Positions 34,889-64,000 of a stretch of DNA of 64,000 bases are shown here, piece after piece. Under the pieces are notes generated by a model. It was given only the letters and a program-made list of their open reading frames with translations. It was not told where the DNA came from and made no database searches. This DNA comes from Biomphalaria glabrata. Its lineage: Eukaryota > Mollusca > Gastropoda > Planorbidae. Position 1 is the first letter of the stretch; the number at the start of each line of letters is the position of its first letter. The position numbers and the translations under genes were made by a program. Location: assembly GCF_947242115.1 (NCBI RefSeq), contig NC_074716.1:44697139-44761138 (forward strand), read 5' to 3'.

Positions 34889-35234
34889 CAGGGCCAGACT
34901 AAAATAATTGGAGCACTGAGGTGAAGTGAATTTGGTGGCCCCCAAATGAAATAGAAAAATAAACAGCGAAAAAAAAAAGAGAATTTCATAGTTATTTAAA
35001 ACCTAGTGTTCTAGTTCAGTACTCCAATAATAACACAAGTGTCGCTATTTCTGCTCTAATTTTAAAAAAATATTTTTTTATTAGTCTTGTGCAAGGCCTC
35101 CACCAATCGGAGGCACTTGCTGGCAACCTAATTTGCCCATGCTTAACTCTTTATCTCCTAACTGACGATATCAGAGTTGATTCCACCAGAATGTGGTAAA
35201 TAATTACGGAGAGAAAGAGTTAAGATCAGCCCTG
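34889..35234. mobile_element. hAT-like MITE, copy 1 of a three-copy family
   Basis: Starts CAGGGCCAGACTAAAATAAT and ends GATCAGCCCTG. Flanks gatataag and gatatgag agree in 7 of 8 if the final G is counted with the duplication. Shares tgaatttggtggcccccaaa and atttaaaacctagtgt with the copies at 43502 and 53282. Confidence 0.8.
35143..35223. mobile_element. 81-bp TTAA-flanked MITE nested in a hAT MITE
   Basis: Same termini as the 7610-7800 element (TTAACTCTTTATCTCC and GGAGAGAAAGAGTTAA) with a much shorter interior. It interrupts the hAT MITE 34889-35234. Removing it and one TTAA restores the sequence seen at the same place in the related copy near 53511. Confidence 0.85.
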
Positions 35235-36044
35235 ATATGAGCTTACATTATACTACAGCCACAGTCCTAATATATATATATAATAGTTCAATGACTTTGA
35301 ATACAACGTACCCCGTGAAACACAATCATTAAGTTAATTAATTTTATAATAAAGTGCAACATCAGGGAGAGAAGAGCGTCCACAAGTTTTAGAGAAATAA
35401 AGAAAATGATAATAAAATTTAACATATCCATCACGGCCTTCTCTAGGTTACTAGGTATAATAACTGCTAGTAATCAAAAATGATACAGAAAATAACATAG
35501 GCCTAACAAGTGAATGTATATTGACATTTAACTAGAGTAACATCAGTAGTAAATCTTGATCTAAACTTTGAGACACTCCAAGACAGGAGACTAAAAAGTA
35601 AAGTAGCTATAATACATAAAATACTGAAAAAAAAATTGTCAAAAAAAAAAAAAAAGAATTTTTGTTTTCAAAGTTATTGTATTGTTAGCTAGTTCAAATC
35701 ACTTTGTGTGATTTTATGAATTATTATTAAACTGAAAATTGGAAAACATAGAGAAATAGACTTCGCTACAATAATCAATTAACAAGGAAGTCTTTGCTCT
35801 GAGTGTAGACAATTATGCTTGTATTATGATTAAAAAAACAACAACAATAACTAACGTGAGATTTAATGAAAAAAAGTTTTTTTTTTTTTTTTTTTGGGGG
35901 GGGGGGGGTTCGGCAAGTAGTCCTATGTGTGTTTGTTATTGATCAAACCAATTATCTCCAAGAACTTTATTCATTAATTGATCGTCTCTTTCTTTTTAGT
36001 GAATTAAAATTGTGTGTTCTCTTAGATGTAATGAATAACTAGAA

Positions 36045-36620
36045 TTTTTTTTTTCAAGCAAAGCCTATATTAAGTGTAATTGAATGAACTAGTTTGAATC
36101 AGTCATGTCATTACAGGTGTAACTAGACTGACAATATCAATTCGTCCTTTTACCTTTACTCTGTGCGCTATTATCCTATCACTTGTCTGTACCAGTTAGG
36201 AAAATGGGGGAGGGGGAAGAGGGGGTATCTGTGTGAGTGTTACTGTTAGATGACTTAAATTTAAGCTCGCGGGTTTATCCCTCCTCGAACTAATAGCCTA
36301 CACTAACTATTGTGCCAGCGAAGGGCATATGAAAATAGAAGCTTTTGTAGATATATATTTTTAGTTTTAAACTTTTAGGCGACAACCTAATTCTTAAACT
36401 AAGTATAAAGGGGACTAAATCAATTTATACAACCACATCTGTCAAGTACATTTTCTCTCCCTTTTCGATACCAAACAAAAAATTAACATATTATCAATAG
36501 TTAATTAACTAATTGTTGAACGTCTATTTTTATATTTTTGTTAGTTGTGGGAGTTATTACGTGTAAAAACTTTTTACTGAACAGACAGACAGACACAGTG
36601 AGTTGATATAATCTTTGTAA
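36045..36620 (+). repeat. Long family E element, copy 1
   Basis: From caagcaaagcctatattaag through ctatcctatcacttgtctg and ccacatctgtcaagtac to cagacagacagacacagtga followed by gttgatataat. Paralogous over its whole length with 51000-51543. Confidence 0.65.
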
Positions 36621-36644
36621 TAAGAGTTTTGTTATAAATAGTAT

Positions 36645-38281
36645 CATGGGCGTAGCCAGGATTTTTTTTCGGGGAGGGTTTTGGGGGGGGGTTCCCTCCT
36701 GACCCCCCCCCCCCCCCCCGCGGAAAAAATTATATATATATATATATAAATTATATATATATATATATGTGTGTGTACATAATTAATCTTTATTACATTC
36801 TGACCCTTTCGGAAGACGTTTATTGTTTATTGTAGACTCCCCGCCCTTGCTAGCAAGGGGGTCTGCGGGAGTTCGCAGTGCTCCCCCAGCGCGGGGCGAA
36901 GCCCCGCCGCCGAGCACTATTTCTGGTATTGAAAGCCAACAAAATGCATATTCTGAGGTATCTACAGTGCATTATCTTGCTATTAAAAAGTTTTATTTCA
37001 AAAACCTAATGTGCTATTCTTACTGATTTAGACCCTCTCGCGCCTTTCGGCGCATTTTCCGGCAAGCTGTTTCCGCAACTCTTATTTTGCGTAATCATTT
37101 TGTGTGAGAACATGTCCCGCAAAACCTCATGCGACGCTCTGTCACAACCTTACTAAGGATTCGACTCCCAGTTCGGCATATGATTTCTTTGATTTAGACC
37201 CGATCTCTATGACTGACTCCTAAAATCTGTCTTAGTTATCTTTGTTGAGACACATTTAATGATTTTCAATTTCGGCAGAAGACTATTCACACTTTATTAA
37301 TGGAGCCCAAGCCACTGGTATAAATTTGTAACCTTTCTTGACCAAGCACTTGCCTATATTTCGCTTTAGATTTTATATCGAAAAGGAAAGTTTTTTTCGT
37401 CAAATCATCTGTTGAGGGGTTTTAAACTAAGAAATCTCTGGAGTTTTTTTCTTTTGTTTTTAATTCAAAACCCTATTTAGCTACGATCATAGAATTTGGT
37501 GACTGTAGTTTGCTTTAAAATAATATTGAAGAGAGAGGTTTTCAACTCTAAACGCTCTGTAGGGGAATTTTAAACTCAAAACCATCTGGAGGGGTTTTAA
37601 ACTTTAAAGAAAAAGCCATCTGGAGGAGGGGGATTTAAACTCAAAACCCCTTTGGCTACGCTCATAGATTTTATAGTGTGTAATTTGCTTTTTTTTTATA
37701 TTGAAGAGGTACTTTTTAGCTTCAAACCCCAACTGGAGGGGAGGGGGGTTTAAGCTCAAAACCCCTTTGGCTACGCTCATAGAATTTTGAGTGTGTAATT
37801 TGCTTTTTTTATATTGAAGATGGGGTTTATCGTACATTTTGGAGGGGGTTTTAAAATCAAAATCTTCCTCAACTGTGCTGTTGGAATTTGGGGATTGTTG
37901 TTTGCATTTGTTGGTTTTGTTTTATAGAAGAGGGGGATTTAACTTCAAAAACCTCTGGTAAGGGGTTTAAAATTCAAAACCCCCTGTAGGGGGTTTTAAA
38001 CTCAAAGCCCCCTGGTAGAAGGATTTGTATCTCAAAACCCCCTGATAGGTGTTTTTTAAATCTCAAAACCCCCTGGTAGGGGGATTTAAACTCAAAACCC
38101 CCTGGTAGAGGGTTTTTAACTCAAAACTGCCTCGGCTGTGCTGTGGTAAGTGATGATTTAGTATTAAAATCTCACCTAAAATAAACAAAATGAAAGTAAA
38201 AATCAGTCTCGCGGGGGGGGGATTTAATTTCGGGGGGGGGGGGTTTGAACCTCAAGAACCCCCCCCCTGGCTACGCCCATG
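36645..38281. mobile_element. 1.6-kb non-autonomous hAT-like element with internal inverted subrepeats
   Basis: A perfect 16-bp TIR (CATGGGCGTAGCCAGG and its complement) is flanked by the perfect 8-bp duplication aatagtat (36637-36644 and 38282-38289). The interior has a GC-rich hairpin region (36830-36915, including the palindrome CCCTTGCTAGCAAGGG at 36844-36859) and an array of dyad subrepeats from 37400 to 38140. No transposase ORF. Confidence 0.9.
37400..38140. repeat. Array of GGGG-TTTAAAC-CAAAACCCC dyad subrepeats
   Basis: About a dozen diverged units in which a G-run plus TTTTAAA is followed by CTCAAAACCCC. Spacing is about 32-33 bases in 37920-38135, and about 116 bases for the longer unit with ggctacgctcatag at 37650 and 37770. 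Each unit can fold back on itself. Confidence 0.75.
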
Positions 38282-38699
38282 AATAGTATATGTTATAGTG
38301 TTGACTAATTTTAAAACACCGCGGGAAAAGGGCAGTAATCAAATTTGTTTTGCAGCTTAAAATTTGAGCTATCTTTCCTTTCCAGTATTTATATATGTCC
38401 GTTTTTGGAGGATGTTTCTAAATATAGCCTATCTTACAGGCCACGTTTTTTTTTTTTCATCCTTTAAAAATAATATTTTAAGTAATGAAGTAAATCAAAT
38501 ATAATAATTCTAGAATTATGGGGCGATATTTTTCCATGTGGAGTTTTCAAATAAATCATACTGTTTCATGTTACAAAATTGTAATCTTAGATTTTAATGT
38601 TTGTATTGTAAAAAAATCTGGCATTAGATTGTTGACTTAAAAACCATGACTTCAAAGAATGGCGGATAATACGATTTCATTTTAAATGTAAATAAAATA

Positions 38700-39770
38700 C
38701 AGACTCTCGATTTAGATCTAGATCTAGATGATGAAGATCTTAGTATCATTTATAGATTTTAATACATCTTGATTATGTATAAGGTCATAGGCTCATATAT
38801 ATAGATCTAGTTTAATACTGAAAGTCTGAACCATAGGCTATCATGCCATAGGCATAGGGCAGGGCATAGAATAGATTAAAATTAGATCTACATCTAGACT
38901 CTACTAGATCTAGATTAGTAGATTCCATAATATAATAAAATATAATGACAATGATAATCTTCAAAAATACAAAAACAAAATTCAGTTTAAAAAAATAAGA
39001 TATCTTTCTAACTTTCTTAATGAAATCTTAGTCTACTCATGGAACTACTCAGATTCAGAAAAATGAGAAAGACAAAGATATCATAAATAAAGGCAATTCC
39101 TCATTCCATGGCACATGCTAGGGCTAGGACAAATTTGTACACATTCTTCCCTAGACTCTAGACCTAGGCTAGTGTAAGTGCCCAGTGGTAGAGTAGTCAA
39201 GTAGTGAGTAGTGCTACTATCATGCAGCTATCAGAGCTTGAAATGGGTTGCCCTGGGTCTGAGGTTGAGCTAGCCAGGAAAACTACTAACTTATAGATCT
39301 AACTAGTGACTTGGCATTGGACTGGTTAATATTATTAAGAATCATTTTTTTAGAATGCATAATATTTAATATGATTTATCATTTAGTATGCAGACTAGAC
39401 TAGACTCTAGAGTCTAGACTAGAGAAATCTATAATTAGTAATAATAGTATAATATTATATATATCTAGATGTAGATCTATATCTAGAGTCTATAAAAGTC
39501 TAAATCACTGACTAAATGCATGAGAGGCATAGGACGTAATCATCTTCTTTTTTGAAGTAACGTCTGTATTATATAAGATTATAAGATAAAAAAGATTTAT
39601 AAGAATTATCTAGGCCTACTTATACTCTTACTATTACTTGCGGATGTAGATGTCTATCTAATCTATCTAGTCTAGATTCTAGATGTAGAGATCTAAAATA
39701 AATTAAAATCTTAATGACTTAACTTACTTAAGTCTAAATCTATATCTTTAGATAAATCTAGATTAGAATC
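38700..39770. repeat. TCTAGA/AGATCT-rich simple sequence region
   Basis: Clusters of tagatctagatctagatg, ctagactctagagtctagac and similar at 38705-38740, 38885-38925, 39390-39500 and 39640-39770, interleaved with a LINE L1 copy. Confidence 0.65.
39045..39596 (+). mobile_element. LINE 3' fragment (family L1), split by TCTAGA-rich inserts
   Basis: Plus-strand copy of the 8428 element: attcctcattccat, aggacaaatttgtac, gaaatgggttgccctg, gagctagccaggaaaac and aggacgtaatcatcttc occur in order. Stretches rich in tctaga/agatct (39150-39230, 39380-39500) separate them. Confidence 0.65.
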
Positions 39771-39863
39771 TGTTGACATTGATGATTGACTTATGATAGT
39801 ATTTTTTTTTATTAAACTAGAAATAATGATCTATTTTTTTTAATTAGTTAGATCTATTTACTA

Positions 39864-40143
39864 GAGGCATTGTGGCTGAGTGGTAAAGCGCTTGGCTTCT
39901 GAACAAGGGGTCCCAGGTTTGAATCCTGATGAAGACAGCGACTTTTAATTTCAGGATCTTTGGGTGCCTCTGAGTCCACCCATCTTTAATGTGTAGATTC
40001 TACCTGACATTATTCTGAGAAAAGTAAAGGCAGTTGGTCGTTGTCCTGGTCACATGACACACTCTTTAACCCTGGGCCATTAAAACAGATGACCATTACA
40101 TCGTCTGCCTTATAGATCACAATGTCTAAAAGTGGAACTTTAT
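39864..40143 (+). mobile_element. tRNA-derived SINE, family A, full length with A and B boxes
   Basis: Begins gaggcattgtggctgagtgg (A box TGGCTGAGTGG) and carries the B box GGTTTGAATCC about 45 bases later. Best example of the head in plus orientation. Ends gtggaactttattta. Confidence 0.88.
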
Positions 40144-40417
40144 TTATTTTATAGTAAAAGTTATTAAATTAATTTTTAGAAAAATGTTTTTTTCATTCAG
40201 AGTTACCCCTCTTTGCTTAAGCCTATAGATCAAGGGGTGTGTTCAGATTGTATTGAATGATTGGGAAGAAAGATTTGCATTTTTTTCATTCTAGCTTATT
40301 TTATGAATTATTAGGAAAAGGATTTCCCTAATGAACAGTCAAACCACTTCATTTTTTTTTTTACATTTTTGATATTTTTACTTGTACAATGTCTTTACAA
40401 CTATTATGCTTAAACTG

Positions 40418-40660
40418 TGGGAAGCGTGGTCGAGAGGCTAAGTGCGCTTGAGCTTGGCTTGGCTACCTAGAAGGGGACTCGAGGTTTGACACTCGATTGG
40501 GGCAGAGTTGTGTTTACTGAGCGCCTGAAGGCAGCACGGAAAAAAACTTCTCCTAGATTCCCCCCCCCCCCCCCCCCCCAAACTGGTCCAAAACTGAGAT
40601 AGGACCAAAGCGCTCTGAGAATGCTATAAGCATGAAAGTAGTGCTATATTAAAAGCCATA
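40418..40660 (+). mobile_element. tRNA-headed SINE, family B
   Basis: Head gtggtcgagaggctaagtgc (A-box like), then gaggtttgacactcg (B-box like), a body with a 19-C run, and a tail agcgctctgagaatgctata followed by agtgctatattaaaagc. The tail resembles the shared 3' module of several animal SINE groups. Confidence 0.75.
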
Positions 40661-40917
40661 ATTTAATTTAATTTTTACCATAATTGATCTTGATTGTGTC
40701 ATTGTGCTGTTAAATAGATGCCTATTTAGCCACATTATTCAATTCATCCTCTTTTCCTTCAGCTACTGTTATGTGCTGTGTTGAATTCATTACTCTAAAT
40801 TGACTAAATTTAGAAAACAATGTAAAATATTGAACTAGTCTACTAAATCATCAGTCAAATAAATTATAATAGAAATGGCATTTTGTTTTTACAGAGTTCA
40901 TTAGATTTTAAGAAAAA

Positions 40918-60608
<19,691 letters not shown>

Positions 60609-60882
60609 GTAAGTTTAAAAAAAAAAAGAACAGCTTTCTAGTATTTTTAGTATCTTATAGTTAAAATAAAATGGGACACTTCTAATTCAAGTTGATCACT
60701 GTTACAACTGAGTAGTGTGGCGCACATGAATGAATATATGATCAGAGAGTAGTAGACTGGATGAGAGTGTTGTGTCATTTAGGAATGTAATTTAGGTGTT
60801 GATGAAGCATGGGATGTTGAATTCAGGTTTTTATTTACAGAGGTACGTGTTTGTTGAAACAGCAGCAATCTATTTTTACAAA

Positions 60883-61144
60883 GCTTATATCAACTCATTC
60901 TGTCTGTCTGTTCGTGTGTCTGGTAAAAAGATTGTACACGTTATTTCTTCCAAACCCATTATTGGATCAAGGTGAAACTTAGCACAATTATTCATTGGCA
61001 TAGACAAGACAGGAATCAATATAAAACAAATAAATTAGTAAATTAATTAAGTAATGGTAATTAATTATTTTGTTTGATACCTACAAGGGTAATTAATTCT
61101 TCAGTATTCATAGATACCCTTAAATATATAGAGTTTTGTCCCCT
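60883..61144 (-). repeat. Family E repeat unit left of the LINE
   Basis: agcttatatcaactcattct followed by gtctgtctgttcgtgtgt, then ttcttccaaacccattattg, the AT-rich palindromic block and tttgtcccct at the LINE junction. Confidence 0.7.
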
Positions 61145-63389
61145 GTCAAGTGGACCAGGCCATCAGTAATATCTTAAAGAAAGAAGAAAAAGCTCCAACA
61201 GTCAACTGTCAGATCTTTGACACTCCCTTCACTCTACATGAGCTCAATACTGCCCTAAAAAGCCTCAAGTCAAGAAAATCCCCTGGACCCGATAAAATAT
61301 CAAATGAAATGATTCGGGGACTAGGACCACAGGCCCAAAACTGTATACTTAACTTTATCAACCATACATGGAAAACTGGAGACATACCACAGGAATGGAG
61401 AACCGCAAACATAATGTATTTTAAAGAAAAATAAACCACCTGGAGACCCAAAATGTTATAGACCAATATCTCTAACATCCAACATTGGCAAAATGGCAGA
61501 AAAAATTATCAATAACTGACTTTATTGGTGGCTAGAAAGTACTTGCTCTCTCCACAATGCACAAGCTGGCTTCAGGAAAGCAAGTAGAACAGAAGACCAC
61601 CTCTTTCTTTTTATCCAGGACACAGTAGAAGGGTTTCATGAAAACAAGCACACTACAGCAGTATTTATAGATTTGCAGCAAGCCTATGATAGAGTGTGGA
61701 GAAAAGGTCTATTTTTGAAGATGAAAAAAATGGGCATCCATGGAAAAATGTACAGCTGGATCAGGGCATTCTTAAAAAACAGAACCATCCAAACCCGATT
61801 CGAAGGTGCCATCTCTAATAAAAAAAGTTTGGAAGAAGGTCTTAGGACTACCACAAGGTTCAGCCCTTAGCTGCACTCTCTTTCTAATCTTCATGAATGA
61901 CCTCCCAGACCTCATTTCGGTCAATAAGGCACTTTATGCAGAAGACCTTTTAATTTGGACTACAGAGAAATATCCAGTGCTGACTAGATCCAAACTAAAT
62001 AGAGCCCTCACAACTATCTCCACATATTCAAAATTATGGAAAATGGAAATAAACAAAGAAAAGTCAGTTTATTCAATCTTTAGCCACAGCAACAAAACAG
62101 CAAAAAGAAACTACATCCTAAAAATAGACTCAGCCAATAAATAAAGAAGAAAATCCAACATATCTTGGTGTAAAACTAGACCAAAGACTGTCTCTAAAAC
62201 ACTTTATGGCAGATTTGAAAGAAAAGGCATCACAAAGATTAAACATAATAAAACACCTAGCAGGAACATCCTGGGGAGCTAAAAAGAAAACCTTAAGACA
62301 GTTATACACTGGATATGTCAGATCTGTAATGGATAACTGTCTCTCCATACAAGTAGCTGCCAACAAAACCTATCAATCATCATTAGATACAATCCAAAAC
62401 CAAGCCTTGAGGCTATTTAGTGGAGGTATGAGAACTACTCCCACAGCAGCCTGTGAAATAGACTCCAATATTGAACCTCTTAAGTTAAGGCGCAACAGAG
62501 CAGCATTAGAAGCTATTGAGAGATACAGAAGGTTGGAGGAAGATCATCCAAATAAATTACTAACTCAGAGAAATAGGAAAAACAACCAAAAAAAGCAAAG
62601 GACTCTGATCCAACTTACTGACGAACTAGCCCTAAACACCACCTACCCAATAACAGAGAAAAAATTATCAGGTTTTCAAACATTACACCCGGACTAAACT
62701 ACAAACAACCAACCATCAAAACACATTTACTAAATAACACCTTAACAAAAGAATCAAATCCACTGGAGCTCAAAGTAGGCACGCTTGAAACAATTGAAAG
62801 CTATCAAAAAACAGCTATCCATATTTATACAGACGGATCGGCTTTCAAAGCTACCATCAATGCTGGTCTTGGTGCCTTCCTGGTCTTCCCTAAAAATAAA
62901 CACTTTGAGATAAGCGCACCCTGTGGCGATTACTGCTCAAACTTCCAAGCCGAAATTGAGGCAATTACCATAGCACTACAGACAGTGGAAAACAAATTAT
63001 ATGAAGGAGTGCAACCACCATCAGATATTGTTGTCTTTACAGACTCCCAACCTACTCTGCAAGCACTTAACAGCAGCACCTCAAACAGCCCAAGAGAGTT
63101 GACAACACTCATTGTGATAATCCATCAGATGATATCAAAATAAAATATCAATATCACACTACAGTGGATCCTTAGACACATTGGCATCATGGGAAATGAA
63201 AAGGCAGATAAGCTATCAAAGGCAGGTTCATCTATGGAACAACCAGATAGACCTGTTAACTACCTCACCCTAAGGTCAATGTTAGTCAACAATCACAAAG
63301 AGGAGTGACTCAACCAATAGGCATCAGGAAACACAGGCAGAGCCATGTATAGAGAAATGACTACGCCTAACAAACTGGACAGTATTAAC

Positions 63390-63425
<36 letters not shown>

Positions 63426-63744
63426 CAAAGAACAATCTACAATCTACCAACTAAGAACAGGACACACACCACTATTAAATTACCACCTGAACAAAATAAA
63501 CTCCACACAACTACCCCTTTGCAGACACTGCGCCCACCACTTTGAAACCGTAAGCCATATAATCTTTGAATGCCCCTCCCTAATCCACCTTAGGCAGACC
63601 CTACTTCCACTACAGCCCAACATAACCAACACCCTGTACGGCAGTGCTGAACAACTGAAGAAAACAGCACACTTTTTTTCCTTGGCACAGTCTGCAAAAG
63701 AGCTCTCAGCTCAGCAGTAATAAAGCTGGCTAGAAGAAGAAGAA
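61145..63744 (+). mobile_element. 5'-truncated LINE with RT and RNase H (I-like group), family L4
   Basis: RT motifs KSRKSPGPDKISNEMI, NYR-like CYRPISLTSNIGKMAEK, AGFRKASRTEDHL, AVFIDLQQAYDRV and LPQGSALSCTLFLIFMNDLP occur in order. The catalytic box reads YAED (61935-61946) instead of YADD. An RNase H domain follows (YTDGSAFKATINAGLGAFL, FQAEIEAI, TDSQPTLQAL; 62820-63120), then a CRHC...H...C knuckle and an (AAG)n tail. Several stops and frame changes and a 34-base C-run (63391-63424) show it is dead. GTCCCCT flanks it on both sides (61138-61144, 63745-63751). Confidence 0.9.
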
Positions 63745-63751
63745 GTCCCCT

Positions 63752-63965
63752 TAGATTATTGAACATGTTAATTCTCCCACACCCATTCTCCAATCTAGTT
63801 GAATCTTTAAAGAATTATTTATAGTACCTAACGAAACATAAACTACTTTAAAAATCCACCACTTTGTCAATTAATTACTGATAATTAAATATTTTGTTTG
63901 ATATCATATAAGGGGAATAAATTCTCCATTATTGAGAGATATAGTTGTAAGTGTGGATTTCTTTA
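63752..63965 (-). repeat. Family E repeat unit right of the LINE
   Basis: gttaattctcccacacccat, tctccaatctagttgaatc and ttttgtttgatatcatataa followed by gggg match the other units in the same orientation. Before the LINE came in, this and 60883-61144 formed a tandem pair like that at 34425. Confidence 0.65.
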
Positions 63966-64000
63966 CCTTAGATAAGCTTTGTTTTTTGTTTTTTTAAAGA

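Larger units (their letters stand above)
60609..64000 (+). other. POLQ: POLQ intron 16, extends to or past the right edge
   Basis: Filled by two family E repeat units with a RNase H-type LINE between them. The polymerase domain is not in the window. A pyrimidine-rich tract ending in AG at 63998-63999 could be the next acceptor, but one base of exon cannot be tested. Confidence 0.7.

Noticed and set aside
36823-37026. 67-codon ORF
   Set aside because: Lies in the GC hairpin part of the 1.6-kb hAT-like element; no similarity to a protein domain.
61145-63744. LTR-type retroelement
   Set aside because: The order RT then RNase H, C-terminal knuckle, AAG tail and short target duplication without long terminal repeats is that of a LINE.
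63961-64000. Acceptor of POLQ exon 17 at 63998-63999
   Set aside because: A pyrimidine tract and AG are present, but only one following base is visible, so coding cannot be tested.

Overview
The window looks like nuclear DNA of a gastropod mollusc, most likely a heterobranch freshwater snail of the planorbid type. The reasons are AT-rich sequence with long C/G homopolymers, split genes with GT-AG introns, animal genes (a BMP ligand, DNA polymerase theta), and a dense load of tRNA-derived SINEs, LINE 3' tails and small terminal-inverted-repeat (TIR) transposons. The species assignment is inference; nothing in the window names the organism.

Three protein genes can be supported, all on the + strand. 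(1) 11609-12802: a complete 397-residue BMP5-8/gbb-type ligand whose coding sequence is one uninterrupted exon behind a probable 5'UTR splice acceptor. (2) 26957-29368: a two-exon orphan gene for a 107-residue basic, proline-rich protein with two cyclin-docking-like RxLF motifs, behind a candidate TATA promoter and followed by a long AT-rich 3'UTR. (3) 40918-60608 and beyond: DNA polymerase theta (POLQ), with 16 coding exons and 1824 codons in register. They cover the whole helicase-like half, the disordered central region and the first residues of the polymerase half; the rest lies past the right edge.

Between the genes almost everything recognisable is repeat. About fifteen pieces belong to one tRNA-derived SINE (family A); two further tRNA-headed SINE families (B, C) are present, and there is one decayed tRNA-Ile(AAT) copy. 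LINE fragments come from at least five lineages, the largest an RNase H-bearing element in the last visible POLQ intron. Several non-autonomous DNA transposons still show target duplications: hAT-like elements with 8-bp duplications at 6825, 16612, 34889, 36645 and 53282, a 1.8-kb TIR element at 47270, and a TTAA-flanked family at 7610 and 35143. The 35143 copy sits inside a hAT MITE. Long minisatellites lie at 13942 (50 bp), 20126 (27 bp, open in all six frames) and 53883 (36 bp).

Layout: 1-11.5 kb repeat-rich without a gene; 11.6-13.3 kb BMP; 13.3-25.8 kb repeats and satellites; 25.8-34.3 kb orphan gene; 34.3-40.9 kb transposon-rich spacer; 40.9-64 kb POLQ, whose introns are stuffed with SINE, LINE, TIR element and satellite. 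No CRISPR, operon or other bacterial feature is present, and I saw no LTR-retrovirus or Polinton copy.
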